Assembly: GCF_016545825.1 (NCBI RefSeq)
Contig: NC_052612.1
Coordinates: 6,448,001 to 6,512,000 of the forward strand
Length of the DNA: 64,000 bases
Source of the DNA: Eucalyptus grandis
Lineage: Eukaryota; Streptophyta; Magnoliopsida; Myrtales; Myrtaceae
Direction: 5' to 3'
Shown here: piece by piece, positions 1 to 13,512 of the stretch
Position numbering within the stretch: position 1 is the stretch's first letter
How the letters are laid out: each line of letters starts with the position of its first letter
Translations under genes and position numbers: made by a program
The notes under the pieces: generated by a model
The model's input: only the letters and a program-made list of their open reading frames with translations
The model's database searches: none
What the model was told of the DNA's origin: nothing

Positions 1-1744
1 TTGGAATTTAAACTAATTAAACAATTTAGTTTTAATGATATTGTATGATCATCCAGCACAATATTTATAAACTTCAGACATTACATTTTAGAGAACTAAT
101 ATATATTTATTAACCAAACAAAAAATTTAACTAATGTTGAACATTACTTTACTACGTGGTTTGTCTAAAATTATACCCTGTTATTTAAATATTTTGTTAC
201 TAACAAAATATTCAAACTCAATATTGATTTAAACTATTTTTATTTGATGCATTTAGCTAATCTATTAATACATTTTTTTTATGTAATCATATTTATAAAT
301 GGGCTTTTATGTGTGGGAATTCGTTAGAAGGTTCAATACTATAAGTATTGCTTCAATTATAAAGACTTCTATTTTTAACATTTTTGCAATAGTAACTACT
401 CGCAAGATAATCATTTGGTAAACTGAAATTTGTATATGACAATGCACATTGATAACCATGTTATAGATTAAAAATAATATATATATTTGATCGCAACCTT
501 TTAGCTACCGTTTGCAATACTCACTAATATGTCTGCATAAATTTTTTAAATAGACTATTTAATTTTACAATTTTTTTATTTTTTTGGGTCTTGAACGAGC
601 TCCTTTTGGTGGATGATGGGCTCAGCAAGAGCCCACCTAGGAAGACGATCCAATAAACCTCCATATCCAATTTGACATTTTGCATTATCACTAAAGGTAC
701 ATCTATTATGCGGAAAATAAATGATTTTGAAATCTAAAAACAATCGTTTATATCGCTTATAAAAATGAACAAACGAAAATCTATTTTATAGTCCACGAAA
801 ATGTCTTGGCATTTATTGTTTTCGATAATGAAATATTTTTCATTAACTAATTATTTCAAATAATATAAATGATCATTTTTATGTGATTATTTTCCAAATT
901 ATTCATTTTCTACAAAACTCCATTTGTTTCATTTGACAATGAATGATTTGAAAAATATGTTGCTAAAAATAATTGTTTATATCACTTAACAAAATCAGTC
1001 AACGAAAAATATTTTTATTGTCAATAACAATTTACATTACATGAACAATGAGAATTTTTTTATTGATTCATTTTTTTTTTTAAACGATACAAGGGATCAT
1101 TTTTAGGAAAATATTTTTCAAATCATTCATTTTCTACAAAACATATATACCTATCATTTTGTGCACACATCCAATTTGTAGATAAATTGATATTTTGAAA
1201 AAAGAAATAAAGGGATATGACCCTTCACGATTAGTTAATCATAAATATATATCAATTCACTTCACATAGTTATGCGAATTAATGTTGACATTCTGTCGTA
1301 GGAATATTAATGATAGATTAAGCGGTATAAAAAAATCCTTTTATTTGTGCCTAATTAATGTAATAGTTAGAGTGCTAATAAATGTTAGGTGAAGTGGGAG
1401 GGAATGAAGCTTTTTTTTATACGTGGTTCAACCCCAAAGTTCAATTTTATTCAACTTTCTAGTTAGATATGACTAATAAGATCACTTCACTCCGAGGCCC
1501 TTTTTCAAATGCGTGTCACACTCAGTAAAGTAACCTTTGCTGCCATTTGCTATGAAAATTGAGAATATAATCAATATAGTTAAACAATTGAATAAGCAAA
1601 ACCATGTTGACGTAAAAAGACTTCAATTGGGTTGTTTGTTTGCACGTGAAATGAGTATCACCTGGGTCACAGTTTCTAGACAATACTGAGAAAATTACTC
1701 TGTGAATGAACGAATTGGGCTCTATGGTGTTCAAGCAAACATAC

Positions 1745-4700
1745 CTCTTTGTGAGCATAAAAAATGTCATGGGCGGTCAAATGTTCCTTATTTGTGGCTG
1801 AACAGTCCACCCCCTTATCTTGTGCCAATATGTAAATGATGTATTTTTTATGAAGCACAGCCAAATGTAGAGCCGTGTTTCCATCAGTATCTTGTTCGTT
1901 GATAAGATCCTCCAGGTTTGACGTCCCTATTATGTACTTGACTACCTTTACTTGTCCTCCAATGACAGTTGCATGAAGAGCCGTTTGCCCTTTGTTGTTT
2001 ATGATGTCCCAAGCATCAGGACAAACTGTAACGAGCTCGTCAATGACTTTGATGTGGCCTTGAAACGCTGCAATGTGAAGAGCTGAATCTCCCTCTTTGT
2101 CTAAGCCATATGCCGCAGAAGTATCGTGTTTCAGGAGCAGTCGAACTGCTTCGTCTTTTCCAGAGTAAGCGACATAATGAAGAGGAGTCCACCGAATATC
2201 ATCTCCTTCATTGATCAAGTCTGGTCTCTTCTCCAAGATTTTATCCGAAACTTTGCAAACACAATAAGAATACGTCACGATTTAGACTGTTTTTAGCATC
2301 TTGACATAGATATTTAACACTGCATTTCGTCCCATTTAGCTTTCTCCTTTTTCTCCTTACTAGGGAGGACCATGTCAGGTTACTCTGAAGTTTCTCTAGA
2401 GATGTTGTGTAACACATGTAAAATCTAACTTCCTTCAATCTAGCATAATGCAGAAACTTGTAAATTTTTCTATTTTGATAAATGAATTTGTCAAAAATTC
2501 ATAAAGTTGATTGAGAAGATGCTTCATTTCTATTTAGCAAGGCATCTGCTCTGTCAAGGCTAGAATAAAAGATCAAGGGTTTTTACTCAGATGCCAATCA
2601 GAAAATTAAATTGAATGAGGACTTAGCACCTTCTACATCTTCCGACGTTAAAATCATTGTACTCCCTTTTTCCAAGCCATCATAATTTTCCCTCGAGGGT
2701 TAAATTTTTTTGCGTTCATACCATGATCTTTTGGAAATATATTGCAATGTGCCCTATCATCAACTGTAAATTGAAAAGCAATTAATCATAAGGAGAAAAT
2801 GACGAAAAGAAGAAGAATACCCAAAAAAAAAAAAAAAAACAGGAACTGGATGAGAGAGAAAAGGGAAGACGTTGGGGTATGATGGTGATAGTGGTTGACG
2901 ATGGTGCCCGGGGAACAATATGTAGAAATATTCTGTCTTATGATACTATGTACAAACTCTAATCTTCTTCTTTTGGTCCGCAAACCAAGAGAAGACGAAC
3001 GAGTTGGAACTTATTTAATTGTCAATGAATATAACAATAAAGAGAATGCACCAGGACTAGCAACTTGAATATTTTCAAAACATAATCCTCACGCAGAAGT
3101 GGGTCACGCAGAAGTGTTCAAGAGGCATGTCCTTGGGAAAAGCATGACCTTTTTCACCAATATAAAAGTAATAACAAATAAATAAGGATGCGTTTAGTAA
3201 CGTTTCTGATTCGAAAAACAGGTTTTTTTTAGAAACACTTTTTTTCTATTTTTATTCCCGGGAATAGTTTTTAAGCATTTGAACATCTTTAGTAACTACA
3301 CAAAATTTCTGTTTCGAGAAAGAAATATGTTTGATACAACCTCAAATTTTTTGTAACTTAGAATTTCTTTTAATTTATTATTAATCTTCTTACAATTTTT
3401 TTTTTTTTTTCTTTCCTCTTTTTCTTTTTCTTCTCCTTCCTTCAGTCGGTTGCTAGCCGACGACCGGCCAGACAAGGGCCGGCCTCGGGAGCCTTGCCGG
3501 CCACCAGCAAGGTCCCCCAAGCCTTGTCGTGGTCGGGCGAGGTTCCGCGACCTCGCTTGGCCATCGCGAGGCTCAGGGGAACCTCGCCCGACCACAGCAA
3601 GGCTCGGGGGGAACTTGCCGGTGGCCGGCGAGCTTGGGGCAACCTAGCCAGGGGTTGGCGAGGCTCTGGTGAGGTCGCTAAGCCTCGTCTGGCTTGTCAC
3701 CGGACAACGACCGGCTAGGGGAAGAAGAGAGGAAGAGAAAGAGAAATTAAGAAAGTTAAGAAAAGAAAAGAATAAAAAGCTTGATTCTTAATTTTTGTTT
3801 CTTGAGTTGTTCCCGGGAACAAGAAGCAACTTTTTTGTTTCTTGTTTTTGTTCCAAATCTGTTCCCGAGAACAAAAACTTACCAAATGTGTTTCTATTCT
3901 ATTTTTACTTCCGAGAACAAAAGAATAGAAACACTTGTTCCCAAGAGCGTTACCAAACGTAGCCTAAATGTGCTGTCCCTCTGGAGTAAAGGAATAGAGG
4001 GGGACGCTAAAGGCGTGGAAAGATATGAAAAAGGAAGTGGAATCCGCGAGGAAAGAAAACAAAGAAAGAAAAAGAGGGAGTTTAACCAAATATCAAATAA
4101 ATAATAAAGAGATTAATGCATGGTCAAAATACTGTGATAAGGAGTGTATAAGCCAAAAGAATGAAAAAAAGCGTGGCCGTAATTTTTTTAATTATATTTA
4201 CAAGATACTAGTGTAGATGGGGGCCATACCACCGGCAATCTCACTAGAGAGAAGCCTTGCATTAGAGAGAGAACTTCGGTTGAAATTTATGTATCACTGG
4301 ATTTATAATCTTGTGATACTTACTTGTTAGTGAGGAGTGCACTGCGGCATGTAGAGCTGTCAGTCCCTTAGGGCCCTTATGAGAGCATGGCGACGAGGAA
4401 GCCTGTAAAATCGGCTCAATGATATTTGGAAGGCTTCGATGTGTTGCAAGATAAAGCGGGTACTCACCAACAGCATTAGTAATATCACATAGGTGAGGAT
4501 CTTCTTTAATCAGCAACTCAACCACCGACTCGTGACCTCCTCTAATTGCATAGTGCAGCGAGGAATCCTCCTTATTATTCTGTCTCTCAAGTAGCTTTTT
4601 GCATGCATCAAGTTGATCTAGTGATTTTGCCAAATCCGTGAAGACTCGAACCGCATGGTCGTTTCCCACTTTAGCAGCAACATGTAAGGGAGTGTCTCCT

Positions 4701-4911
4701 CTGTCGTTACCTTGCCAAAGAAGGGACGATCTTGATTGATGTTGCAGAATATCTCGGATGAAATTTACCTGCTTGTATTGAGCCGCAACGTGAAGAATAT
4801 TGTTCCCCTTGGCGTTGTTTGGTGGAAAAGATCCTCTCCATTTTCTGAAATTGTTGTCATCAGGGAATGAAAGTCTCCTGACTTTGCTGCCTCATATACT
4901 TTAGGATGCAT
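1745..4911 (-). pseudogene. ACD6-like ankyrin-repeat/PGG gene, copy A (partial, frameshifted)
   Basis: Exon 1 runs 4911 to 4324 and exon 2 runs 2250 to 1745. The start ATG (MHPKVYE) is shared with copy C and the 42.9-kb fragment. The exon 1 donor is A|GTAAGT, the exon 2 acceptor AAAG|TTTCGG and the exon 2 donor GAG|GTATG, so the join keeps frame. Ankyrin cores visible include DTPLHVAAKVG, DSSLHYAIRGG, LTALHAAV, WTPLHYVAYSG, SALHIAAFQGH, QTALHATVIGG and NTALHLAVLHK. The PGG exon is not seen; intron 2 homology to copy C still continues at position 1, so exon 3 probably lies just outside. One base is missing at about 4809-4812 compared with copies at 41.6 and 42.9 kb (CCAAAGG became CCAAGG), giving a stop near 4765. 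An 18-base in-frame deletion also removes six residues present in copy C. ACD6-family proteins are membrane ankyrin proteins tied to salicylate defence and cell death. Confidence 0.85.
3186..3964. mobile_element. Non-autonomous PIF/Harbinger-like TIR element in intron 1 of copy A
   Basis: The left end GGATGCGTTTAGTAACG is an inverted match to the right end, which reverse-complemented reads GGCTACGTTTGGTAACG. Both are flanked by TAA (3183-3185 and 3965-3967), as expected of the 3-bp TWA target duplication of Harbinger elements. The terminal repeats extend well inside, with diverged GTTCCCGGGAACA-type motifs. The core (about 3430-3720) is a GC-rich tract of GCGAGGCTCG/GGCCGGCGAG motifs. It encodes no transposase, and the ORFs in the core are low-complexity shadows. 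Confidence 0.75.
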
Positions 4912-4954
4912 ACTCAGTCTCTCTTTCATTCTCAGGACACGCGGTAGTTGCATG

Positions 4955-5100
4955 TAAACTTATCAATATAAGCAATGAGTTCAAGTGGGAGGAATTTCTT
5001 TGAGCTTTCTAAGAGGACTAGTGTGAACGAAGGATGCTGGAGAGGAAATTTAGTTGAGCTTCCCAGGAGTAATAGAAAGGAGACATTTATATGCATATGG
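4955..5100 (-). promoter_or_regulatory. Leader and TATA-like region of ANK copy A
   Basis: On the minus strand a TATA-like TGCTTATATTG lies about 50-60 bases before the ATG, and a second (CATATAAATG) near 5087-5096. The region also holds a degenerate ~50-base motif (TTTCTTTGAGCTT... GGATGCTGGAGAGGAAA) that recurs upstream of copy C and in the 42.3-42.6 kb repeat. The choice of TATA box is inferred. Confidence 0.35.
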
Positions 5101-5179
5101 TGGTTCTTCAATTATTCTTATAAAATCGAAATAAATTTATCAAGTTTAGTGAATGGTTTCCAAATAGTCTAATCAGTAT

Positions 5180-7810
5180 GCGTTTTGGACTTCCTGTTTT
5201 TACACACAAACAATAATAAGTGGGCCAACTCTTGTTAGAAGGAAGGAGCACAAGTACAAAACAAAAATAATAACGGTAAATAAATTATATAAGCATGAAA
5301 TTGAGTTAACGGACTGCTTTCCACTCTTCATCAAAATTTGGACCATCGGACATGTATGATTCAAACATTCTTCTTGAAGAATCGAATTTGATTGAACTTA
5401 TTTATTAAAGTAATGACATTTGTGGGCCCACTTTTAGCTGTAGTTTCCTTTTTCTTTTTTTTTTTTTTTTTTTTTTATTTGACCGACAAATCCTTTACTC
5501 TTTTCAGTCTTCATGGTCCTAGTTTGTCGTGAGTCATGCATTCTCACCATGTTACTTGTGATGGAAGATTTACATACATAAACTTTTTCCGCTCAAAGAT
5601 TTACATATGCAAACTTTTATGGTGCACGAACTTAGGTAAAAATTAGTTGACGCCCAATTTGAGGATCGTCTCTACTTGTATGATCCATTGGCAAAACTTG
5701 GAGCTCATAATCATATCTTTTCTATTGTAATGTTTGCTTAATATACCATAACGAGTAGAAATCTAAAAAAAATTATGATAGTTCAATGACTATCTATCGA
5801 AAAAAATGAGAGAGAGAGGGAGGGAGGCTGGGCAAGACCGAACCTGCTTTGCTTTGTCAGTGAGGGCTAGTGACCCTTGGTGGGTTGCCGGTGAGAGCTT
5901 CCAGGCCCTCATCCGTGTCACATAGTGGTCGTCATTGTGAATTTATATGTAGAGTTGAATTAGTAAGACTATTCTTCTGATGTTCTAAACTTCTTATCTC
6001 TATGGAACACTAGCTACAACTATGTCTGTTAATGGAATTTGGCAAATTAGTATCTTATTTGAACCCCGGTGACATTATGTTTATTTAGAACTGAATAATC
6101 TGTAAACGGCAAACTGCATTGGCAATGGGTTATTTTGTTTAACTTAACTTTCTATTTTTTTCGTGTATGTTGGTCTAGACTTCCCACATAGGCGCCATCA
6201 TTAATCTTTTTTCAGTTCATTAGAAAATGGACTTATTTTTATTGGTTTACTCTTTCCCCTGTCTCTTACCATGTAGAGAAATAGGAGGCGGCTCACGGGA
6301 CCCGTGGACTATGCCACTTCTAGAGCAGGCAACTTGTCGACTATTGCTTGTTATCCATGATGATTTACATATGATGACTCCGTGACAATCTGTTATGTTC
6401 CTTGCCTTTCAGACTGACGTCGCTTGTGAGAAGGTGTTGACAGTTTCGGTGAGATATATTGTCTTCTGGTACCTAGAGTTCACTTTTACCAGAACAATTT
6501 TGATATCACAGGTGCAGAACACGAGCGAACGAACTTAGCGATGGCTTCGACATAGTCAGGCTTTCTCAGGCAATGACATTGAATGTCGATCTTAACCACA
6601 TTATAAGTCTCTAACTATGCATTCCCTCTTGTTGATGGAGATAGTAATTCTTTTTTTTTTTTTTTTGGTCGAAATGGAGAAAGTAATTCAATTGGACATG
6701 GAATTGAACATATTGAGAAGTTTGTGAACCTTCATTTGATGCAAGAGAAAATCCAACAGCTGTAAGTCGAGTGAGCAAATTGGGTTGACACCATCAAAGA
6801 GCCTGGACTTAAACTGGCTTAAACTGTTAGGACAGGACGTAATTTTTCATCATCTCTAGTTTCAATAGTTTATATGTTAGGAAAGAGAAGACGTTGGTAA
6901 TGACTGCACATCTTATTGACAACAATTTTAGTTAAAATTAAATTTATTATTTTAAGTTATTGAGGTAGTGAAAAGTTCAAGGTAGTATCCTCGTGGAAAA
7001 CTTGAAGTACGTTTAAAATCTACACTAATGCTTTTGAAAGCTTAAAAATGAAAGCTATTAGTAGCCAGTATTTACCTAAAAACATGGGGTTTAGATGCTG
7101 CAATGGTCAGCTCTTTGTAATTATTCTGTGCCGTTCTATGTTGTACTCCAGTAATTCTTAGGTAACATAACCAGCATACTGCATTGATGCAGTATATCGA
7201 CAACACAGTTAAGCTCAATAAGTGATAAATGGATAAAAGATAATGTTGTAATCTATGTATTCTTATTGTTGTCTTTGTCCTGTTGCCGGTTACCTAGTTT
7301 CTCATGTACATGGTTAAGAGTTATCCGTCTACCATCATTTTAACTTGCCAATCTCACAGGGCACCATGATTGGTCGAGGCGTTGTCGAATTTTGTGATGG
7401 AGGACCTCCGGTGAGAAAAAGTTCTGCAATGAGTGAATTGCACATTTTCATGCTATGTCTTCTTTCTTTTCAATATTGAGGTGAAAACATGTGGCGAATT
7501 ACTTTATATTGTTCGAAGAATTTATTCCCCTTTGTCCTTTCACAAGTCTTATAGTATTCTTCTTTATTGTACTACTGGCCAGCTTTTGAGATGTGCACAT
7601 AAAATTCTCTTTCTTGTGGTTGTTTTCTTAAACATGTGGTTGAAGTATAATACTTTGAGTCTGCCGAGAAAATGCGATTCCACTTTGCAGCATGACACTT
7701 TGTTAAGCCATGCCACGATGGTGTAAATTTCTCCAACTTCTCGAGAAAAGGACGTCATGAGTGCCATAATTTCCACACGGTATTCTCTCTTCTCCCTTTT
7801 TTTTTTTGAT
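5180..7810. other. Intergenic region, no confident gene
   Basis: AT-rich with poly-T runs near 5453-5476 and 6650-6666. Short stretches with splice-like borders occur at about 6415-6452 (TTTCAG before, GTGAGA after) and 7361-7411 (CTCACAG before, GTGAGAA after), both plus strand. I recognise no protein family in them, and they could be decayed exons or chance. Confidence 0.4.
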
Positions 7811-7817
7811 CATTTCA

Positions 7818-8130
7818 ATTGCATAACTTATATATAGCGTTCACTTAAGTACCATAACTCTTTTTTTTCCTGATCACTTGAGTGTCATTTAAATTTTCAA
7901 TCGATCACTTAAGTACCATAACTTTTTAAAATTGTTTACCACAAGTGCTACACTACATCAAATTTGCAGCACTTGGGTGAATATTTTAAAAAAAATTTGG
8001 CATATAAGTGATCGATTAACCATAATGACACTTAAGTAAACGTTTTTTTTTATAGAAATTATGGCACTTAAGTGGTAGGAAAAAAAAGTTATAACCCTTA
8101 AGTAAGCGCTATATGAAAGTTGTGACACTC
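7818..8130. mobile_element. Fold-back MITE
   Basis: A ~310-bp AT-rich segment whose halves are inverted copies over roughly 100 bases or more. The left arm has TATAGCGTTCACTTAAGT and the right arm, reverse-complemented, has ATAGCGCTTACTTAAGG. Internal CACTTAAGT motifs repeat on both arms. There is no ORF, and I could not fix a target duplication, so the superfamily is open. Confidence 0.65.
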
Positions 8131-9689
8131 GTAATGTCTTTATCCCCAACTTCTAGTTTGATCCTAGAAGTAATACTTGATTGCAGTTGTGAGCTTTTTA
8201 ACAGCAAGTCTCTTCCCAGAACACTGCCTGCGCTGGTAATGCTGTGGGCCTAGACTAAGGACCTTAACTACGATGACATAACTCAACTGAAGCTCCTTCA
8301 ATCTGGCTTCATTTTTCAAGCATGACATTGAGGAAAAGACTGCCTAGAGAGAAGAGGAACAATATTTTGGCAAATGTTTAAGTAGGAATTAGTGACGGGA
8401 ATGATTTCCATGAAATAAAAGATTAGCTTCCTCATAGGGGAACGTCGGGTTTTAAGGATGATGCAATAAACTTCTACATTCGTGTATTTCAAACGGTCTG
8501 CAGCACATTGCTGCGCTAATTCCCCATCGCCAACCAGCTTGCTAGATATTCTGGAGAACTTCGGATGTAACTTGGTAGCTACGTCATTTTTCCTTCTTCA
8601 GTAGTCGAAAATCTCAATTGTTCATATTGAATATTTTCCCACACTACCGACATGAAACAACGAATTAAATCAATTATAGAGCTTGCTAAGTTCTTTTTTG
8701 CTACAACTGTACCTAATATAATTGATAGATCTGCTGATCTACCTTCTTGGTGTTGTGGTCCTTTTTGCTGTTATCGGCAAAGGAATAAAGTACTACTACT
8801 TAACCAGCGAAGAGAGCCACGTTACTTTAGACTCTTTCACCTGAATTGAAATTTATGTTTGATGAAAGGAAGTGCAAATGATAAAAGAAAAGGGGAGTTG
8901 TGATAGGACGGTATCATATTATGTCACATTTATAATTTCTTATGGAAAGTGAAAAATTGAAAGTGAAAAATTTGTGGACCCACAGAAAAGAAAATTCGGT
9001 CTCTGCTTTTTCAAATGATGACACTTCATTTCCAAGTAAATGCAGTAAAAAAGGAAAAGAAAACAAGAATGAAAGAAATGAATAAAGTTATGTATGCTTT
9101 CCATTTGTGTATTTATTTTTTAGTAAGTGGACAATAGAGGAGGTTTGTTTCCATGCTTCTTTCGATTGCCATAGACACCAACTACCTATCTGAGAAATTT
9201 CAAATTGCTGTGTTATTCGAAAACCCAGTAGTGAGTCGCCCTCCTAAATTCTTTGATCCTTGTCACTCAATTCATTCGGAATCTAAGTTACTTCTCCAAT
9301 GTGCTTTTGTTAACTATTCTAACATACCAGGCTTGTTTCTTTGTTCGTGGAACTGGTGAAGAACTTCACATCATTAGTAGATACCTGCACTTAATGAGTT
9401 CAAAGTTTTTAGAACACCTTAATAGTAGCACCTTGAAATGCAGTTTTCAATGTCTTTACTCATTAATGTGGGAAAATGATACTATAAGCACTATAACTCT
9501 CGAACAGCGCTTACTTCAATGCTAAAATTTTTGGAATGATTACTCAAAGTGCCACTCTTTAAAAAAAAAAAACAACTTTAGTTCTATCGACGATTTAGGT
9601 TGTTGGAAAAATCTACATGGCAGTATTTTATTATATAAACTCCAATGTGGCTTGCCGGCATGATAAAGTCAGAAGTATATCTCTGACCG
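8131..9689. other. Intergenic region, no gene seen
   Basis: AT-rich single-copy-looking sequence. The ORFs here are short, lack family resemblance and are not conserved in the paralogous blocks. Confidence 0.4.
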
Positions 9690-9766
9690 ACGTCCTTTAG
9701 AGATTGTTTGCCCCAAATTAAGGAATTGGGCCAAAGTCAAAGTGTTGTTGAAAAACCCTAATCCTT

Positions 9767-11892
9767 TGTCGCGAACTCTTTTTTCTCGGCGCCCACATCA
9801 GGGGCGAGCGCCTAAAGGAGGTTAATGGCTCGGCTGAATTTATTATGCCCGGACTCTCCCAAGTCCACTAATTCGCGACTTAATGGTTCAAGTTTTTAAC
9901 CTGTAAGTCAATTTTAAAACGGAGTCACCACTAATCGATTTGGGGTGGGTTGATTAGAAACCCAAGTGAAGTATCGGGAGAAATACTCACTCCTACGCAA
10001 CCAGAGAAATTAGGATCGGGGACTTGATTACACTAGTTAATCACTAATGCCCTTTCGGTACCTAATCTTGTTTAAACCCTGAGGTTTTTTTTTTTTTTAT
10101 GTTCGAGGGATTTTCCATACATTTTTGGGAGGAAAAACATTTTTTTTTTAGTCTTTTTCTAATTTTTTTGGACACAAAAGGGATTTTTGGTATTTTTGGA
10201 AAATACAAGTCTTTTTGGCTTTTGCTGAATTTTTTTGGCTTTTTCATGAATTTTTGGCTTTTTTTGGATTTTTGGCATTTTTTGGAAAATATGGAATATT
10301 TTTTATTTTTCTGATTTTTCAGAAAATAATTTTTTTTTTAATATTTTTCAATATTTTTTGGTTTTTTTTGGAAATTAAAATATTTTTAACATTTTAAAAC
10401 ATTTTTCGGTTTTCTGGAAATTAAAATATTTTTTAATATTTTTTTTTGAAAATAAATTATTTTTTATTTTTCTTTTTTATTAAAATATTACATAAAATAA
10501 TAAAAAGCCGACCCAGGTTGGATCCATAGGTTGGGTCCGACCCGGTCGACGACCCAAAACGCGCACGGGCCCGACTGGATTTTTTTGCTTTTTTCTTAAA
10601 AACTCAACCCACACACACACGGAATTGGGCCTATTAAAAAAGGATGCCCGGCCCAAGTTGAAACCGGCCCGACGAGTGTGTCCGACCCGGGAAACCCTAC
10701 CCGGAAACGGAGGAACCGGGTCGAAAGGACCCGCGAACCGACCCAGTTCCCGGCCTCCTCTCTCCTTCGTTTGCTCGCGGCGTTGGTGGGAGGGACCGAG
10801 GCGTCACCGGGCATATGGCAACGACGGCGGCGACGACGGAATAGACGGCGATGATGGCGGCGACGGCGACGACGATGGAGACGACGGCGACGACGGTGGA
10901 GACGACGACGACAATCTGCTCAGCGAGGACGACTGACAATGGGTCTGTGATGGGGGTTTCAGTGGCGGCACGATTCGAAAAGGGGGAAGATGCGACGGCG
11001 GCGACACGACCGGCGGTGGTGATGGTTACCGTTACCTGTCTGTGATGAGGTGGCGAATGGTGGCGGTGACAGGAGGTAGTGACGTCGGCCCCGTAGCTCC
11101 TAGATCTAGTGTGGCGTCGGCGGATCGATCGCGACGCGGCTCGACGGGGGGTCTCGGCTTCTCGGATCCGGGTCCTTCAAACCTCCTCTCTCCGGCTTCG
11201 ACTTTCTACGGCCTCAGCTTCTCCGGATCTGGCCCTCCTCTTTGATTTCTCTCTCACTCAACCTCCACATGCTCGGATCTCTCCCCTTCGGGCTCGCTTG
11301 CCGCCGGCCTCCCCCGAAGTCTCTCGGAGGGAGGTCGATCGAGCTTCGCGACCCGATTTCTCGCGTGCTCGCTCGTTGATTCTCCTTGAAGTCTCCCAAG
11401 GGAAGATCTCCGAGTTCGCTGTGCCTCTCGTCGACGGAGGTGCTCCTCTATTTATAGGCAAGGAGCAGGCCGGTCGACGGAGGTTCGGCCGTCGGCTCTC
11501 GCACGCCGACCGGAACCTCCCGGCTGAACCGACGTCTCTTCTGAGCATTAAAGGGGCGCATTGAAGGCGCATGTGCGTCGCCCTCCCCTTCAGCGGCCTA
11601 CCTCTGTGCCTCTCTACCGTAGGCTACCCTTGAGCGCGTCGCCGGCCGCCGCGCGGGATGCACAAAGGCAGATGAGGAAGAAGAAGACAGGAGGAAGAAG
11701 AAGAGAGGGGGGGCCAGGTCGTGCGAAAGGAAAAAAGAAAGAAAAGGGGGCTGACTGCTTTTCTTGCTTTTATTACTTTTTTTTGTTTTTGTTTTTGTTA
11801 TTTATTTTGTTTATTATCCAAAAAAGGAAAAACAAAGATTAAAAGAAATTAAAGCCTAAATAATAACCTAAATCAAAATTTAGGTGTCAACA
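9767..11892. mobile_element. Solo LTR (2.1 kb) with 5-bp target duplication
   Basis: It starts TGTCGCGAAC and ends GGTGTCAACA, i.e. TG...CA termini, flanked by TCCTT at 9762-9766 and 11893-11897. The paralogous block at about 33.4 kb lacks the insertion, confirming the boundaries. Inside are a T-rich stretch (10.08-10.46 kb), a (GACGGCGAC)n-like tract at about 10,816-10,915 that gives a spurious poly-Asp ORF, and GC-rich sequence to 11.7 kb. No gag, pol, second LTR, primer site or polypurine tract was seen, so a solo LTR is the simplest reading. Copia versus gypsy cannot be told from this alone. Confidence 0.8.
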
Positions 11893-13082
11893 TCCTTATT
11901 TGTCAAACTGGGGCAAAATCATCTTATCAAATCGTGCACTAAGAAGAACACAGTTTAGAAATGTTGAAAATTTGTCCACCATACGATTTCACTACAAGGC
12001 CCTATCTTCAATCCTCCATCATGTCCTCATCTTCACTACAAGGCCTCCTCTTCCTCCTCCAAGCTAAGAAGAACCGGTCCCTTCTTCACCCATTCTTCGG
12101 GTTTCATCATCCTGAGCTGTAGCGCAGGAGAATCAGAGCATCATGAAGACAAACGAGAGGTGAGAAAGAGGGCTCTGTTCTCTGTTGAGAAAACAGAGCT
12201 CTATTTCTCCATTGCGTTTGCTCTATGTTCTCCTCACCGCATGCGTACACAAACGCAAGAACACTGAGATTTTCTTTTCAGTGTTACTATTTTTCTTTTG
12301 CCCTTTGCTCATCGCTTATGTCCAAAACAAACCTCCAACATGTAATTATTCTCCTCTTCCAAAACATGACTGAAACAACCTCCCAATTTCTTTGACTTCT
12401 TCAGATCCACCCCTCTTTTACGTAAAACCAAACTCTTCTTCCAATTTTCTGTCCCAAATTTGTGATCTTCCGCTTCATTTGTTTGGTTATTGCAGTGTAT
12501 TCATTTTGATTCAGTTCTTGGTTGCACGTCGCGAAGATAATAGAGAAGAGTTTTTTTTTTTTTTGGGGGGAGAGAGAAGCCTTGTCGCTTTGTTCGTATT
12601 GCCCGTTGGATGAAAAAAATTTTCCCGGTTGGACTTCTTATTTATGTGAAAAGCCATGCATGAATAAAAATTTTACTAAACAAGCCACCTAAGATGAATT
12701 GTCGAAATTTATCTCGAGAGGCATTTAAGTGATTATTTTTCTTCCGATATGACACTCAAATGATCACTCATAGCCTTAAATTAAGCACTGAAAATTGTGC
12801 ATTTTTACTGTCATTTTTCTACACCTATCCTCTCTGAAATAGAAACTGATAAGCATCGGTAAAGTATTTAAGCTAGATTAGGATGTGATGTCCCTGTGGT
12901 TTAGAAAGTTCCATTCTTTTGATAATTATTTCAGGTACTCAAATTCCAAATTTAATAATTCACTTGAGAACTTGCACAGGCATAGATATATGAAATACCA
13001 AGGAACTGGAATATTTTTAATTTCTTGTAACATTGTTATTAACTTGGAATTAATTGTTCTATTTTTTTTTTTGGAGGTTTAT

Positions 13083-13392
13083 GCCATTAAAAATTCGAGA
13101 CCTTTATCCTCTTGACACATTTATCCAAATTAATTTTAGTCTCATAAAAAATTCACGACACATTTATTTCAAACTAATTTTGTCTCTCAATAAATCCCAA
13201 AATTGGTAACTTGACCGAAATTTACCATCAACATTAGATCCTAAATTGCTAAAGGATGCTAGATTTGGGTCAAGTTACCGATTTGGGATAAATGTGTCAT
13301 GAGAAATTAGTTCGAGAGATGAAAATATAATATGGGATAAATATGTTATAAAGTATTAATTTGAAATTTTTTATAGTATTAATCCTATTTTA
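13083..13392. mobile_element. Fold-back MITE, copy in block 1
   Basis: The arms are inverted copies; for example GGTAACTTGACC in the left arm is mirrored by GGGTCAAGTTACCGATTT in the right. CACATTTAT motifs recur in both arms. A paralog sits at the same place in block 2 (about 34,395-34,730), so it inserted before the block duplication. Non-coding. Confidence 0.65.
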
Positions 13393-13484
13393 ATTGCATC
13401 GTATATGGTGAGCCAAGACATAGTACAGAATGGAAACATTTTTCTAAGCTTTATATATGAATGATTAACCATGTTGGATGTACG

Positions 13485-13512
13485 ATAAATAAATAAATAA
13501 ATAAATAAATAA
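13485..13512 (+). repeat. (AAAT)n microsatellite
   Basis: About seven perfect AAAT units. Confidence 0.9.

Noticed and set aside
10625..10936. ORF with a long Asp/Gly run
   Set aside because: Product of a GAC/GGC-type tract inside a solo LTR; overlapping ORFs on both strands are equally long.
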